Shown here: positions 63,717 to 64,000 of the stretch, piece by piece
Layout of the letters: every line of letters begins with the position of its first letter
How positions within the stretch are numbered: position 1 is the stretch's first letter
Translations under genes and position numbers: made by a program
Notes under the pieces: model-generated
Databases searched by the model: none
The model's input: the letters and a program-made list of their open reading frames with translations, nothing else
What the model was told of the DNA's origin: nothing
From: Niveispirillum sp. SYP-B3756
GTDB taxonomy: Bacteria > Pseudomonadota > Alphaproteobacteria > Azospirillales > Azospirillaceae
Direction of reading: 5' to 3'
DNA length: 64,000 nucleotides
NCBI RefSeq assembly: GCF_009495745.1
Contig: NZ_WIDQ01000007.1
Location: 218,317 to 282,316 of the forward strand

Positions 63717-64000
63717 TCAGACGGTAAATGTGTTCAGAGTTCTGTTTGGCAGGAGCCAACAGCGCAAGATCAGCAGCAGATAGGCGGCCAGGCGCTTGAG
63801 GTTGACCGCAGCGGCGGCGAGGTATGCCTGGATTTGCATGTTGTCGAGACCGCGGCGGACGGCGCGGCCCAGTCCGTGCCAGGTCTTGGCCTCACCATGG
63901 TAGCCTTCGACGCGGATACGGTGGCTGCGGTAGAGGGCTCTTTCATGGTCGCCCCATCGGGCATATTTTCGTCGTGCGCGCAGTAAGGCGTCGTGGTTCT
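63717..64000 (-). mobile_element. insertion-sequence transposase, C-terminal part (IS1182/IS5-like DDE)
   Basis: On the minus strand the frame is open from the window edge to a TGA at 63717-63719 and encodes about 94 residues, including RWGDHERALYRSHRIRVEGY, HGEAKTWHGLGRAVRRGLDN and MQIQAYLAAAAVNLKRLAAY. The VEGYHGEAK stretch carries the last acidic residue of the DDE triad. The other end of the element is outside the window, so inverted repeats could not be matched; the right boundary is probably near 63671. Confidence 0.82.

Overview
This is a high-GC chromosomal window, most likely from an alphaproteobacterium of the Rhodospirillales/Azospirillaceae type (Niveispirillum-like is my guess). 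The clues are a COQ9 gene, a hisZ-purA pair, a clpS-clpA pair, a PmtA-like methyltransferase and two families of intergenic palindromic repeats. The taxonomic call is inference. No tRNA, rRNA or CRISPR array is visible.

Layout. 1-3.3 kb: 3' part of an HNH nuclease gene, a TonB-dependent receptor, rpsU. 3.5-7.3 kb: pstSCAB phosphate importer (minus strand) without phoU. 7.5-10 kb: peptide deformylase, COQ9 and a class III nucleotide cyclase packed head to tail. 10.1-17.1 kb: thioester-type bacterial alpha-2-macroglobulin translationally coupled to pbpC. 17.2-24.5 kb: hypothetical genes, a PmtA-like methyltransferase, an ABC-F ATPase, ndk, a sugar epimerase-like gene lying between two copies of the ndk 3' end plus terminator, and a lipoprotein hydrolase. 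24.5-25.2 kb: non-coding, with a very AT-rich stretch. 25.2-35 kb: alpha carbonic anhydrase, Hsp20, hisZ, purA, a receiver-domain protein overlapping glgX, and two tandem EamA exporters. 35-39.6 kb: clpA, clpS and a DegP-type protease. 39.8-45.5 kb: modABC behind a ModE-like operator, deoC, cdd, an iron alcohol dehydrogenase, and a MerR/TipA regulator with its own operator. 45.6-49.6 kb: aspS, a solute-binding protein, rnd.

49.7-55 kb is the accessory part. It holds a low-GC Clp-fold (SDH-family) protease gene, a non-coding AT-rich segment with DnaA-box-like repeats, a broken TonB-receptor 3' end, and a PstI/BsuBI-type restriction-modification pair. 55-60 kb: an ECF sigma factor with a membrane partner, then pgm/manB, ugd and galU, which together supply UDP-glucose and UDP-glucuronate for surface polysaccharide. 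60.4-64 kb: a LuxR-type response regulator, an RlmM-like methyltransferase, three consecutive hairpins, a TPR-aspartyl hydroxylase, and the 3' end of an insertion-sequence transposase.

The most unusual signal is a repeat of about 155 bp present three times (29.4, 38.0 and 63.5 kb). Its stems differ between copies by compensated base changes, and two copies begin exactly at the stop codon of the preceding gene. Also notable are three identical-length (79 bp) palindromic repeats, the ndk-end duplication around the epimerase gene, and the restriction-modification insertion.
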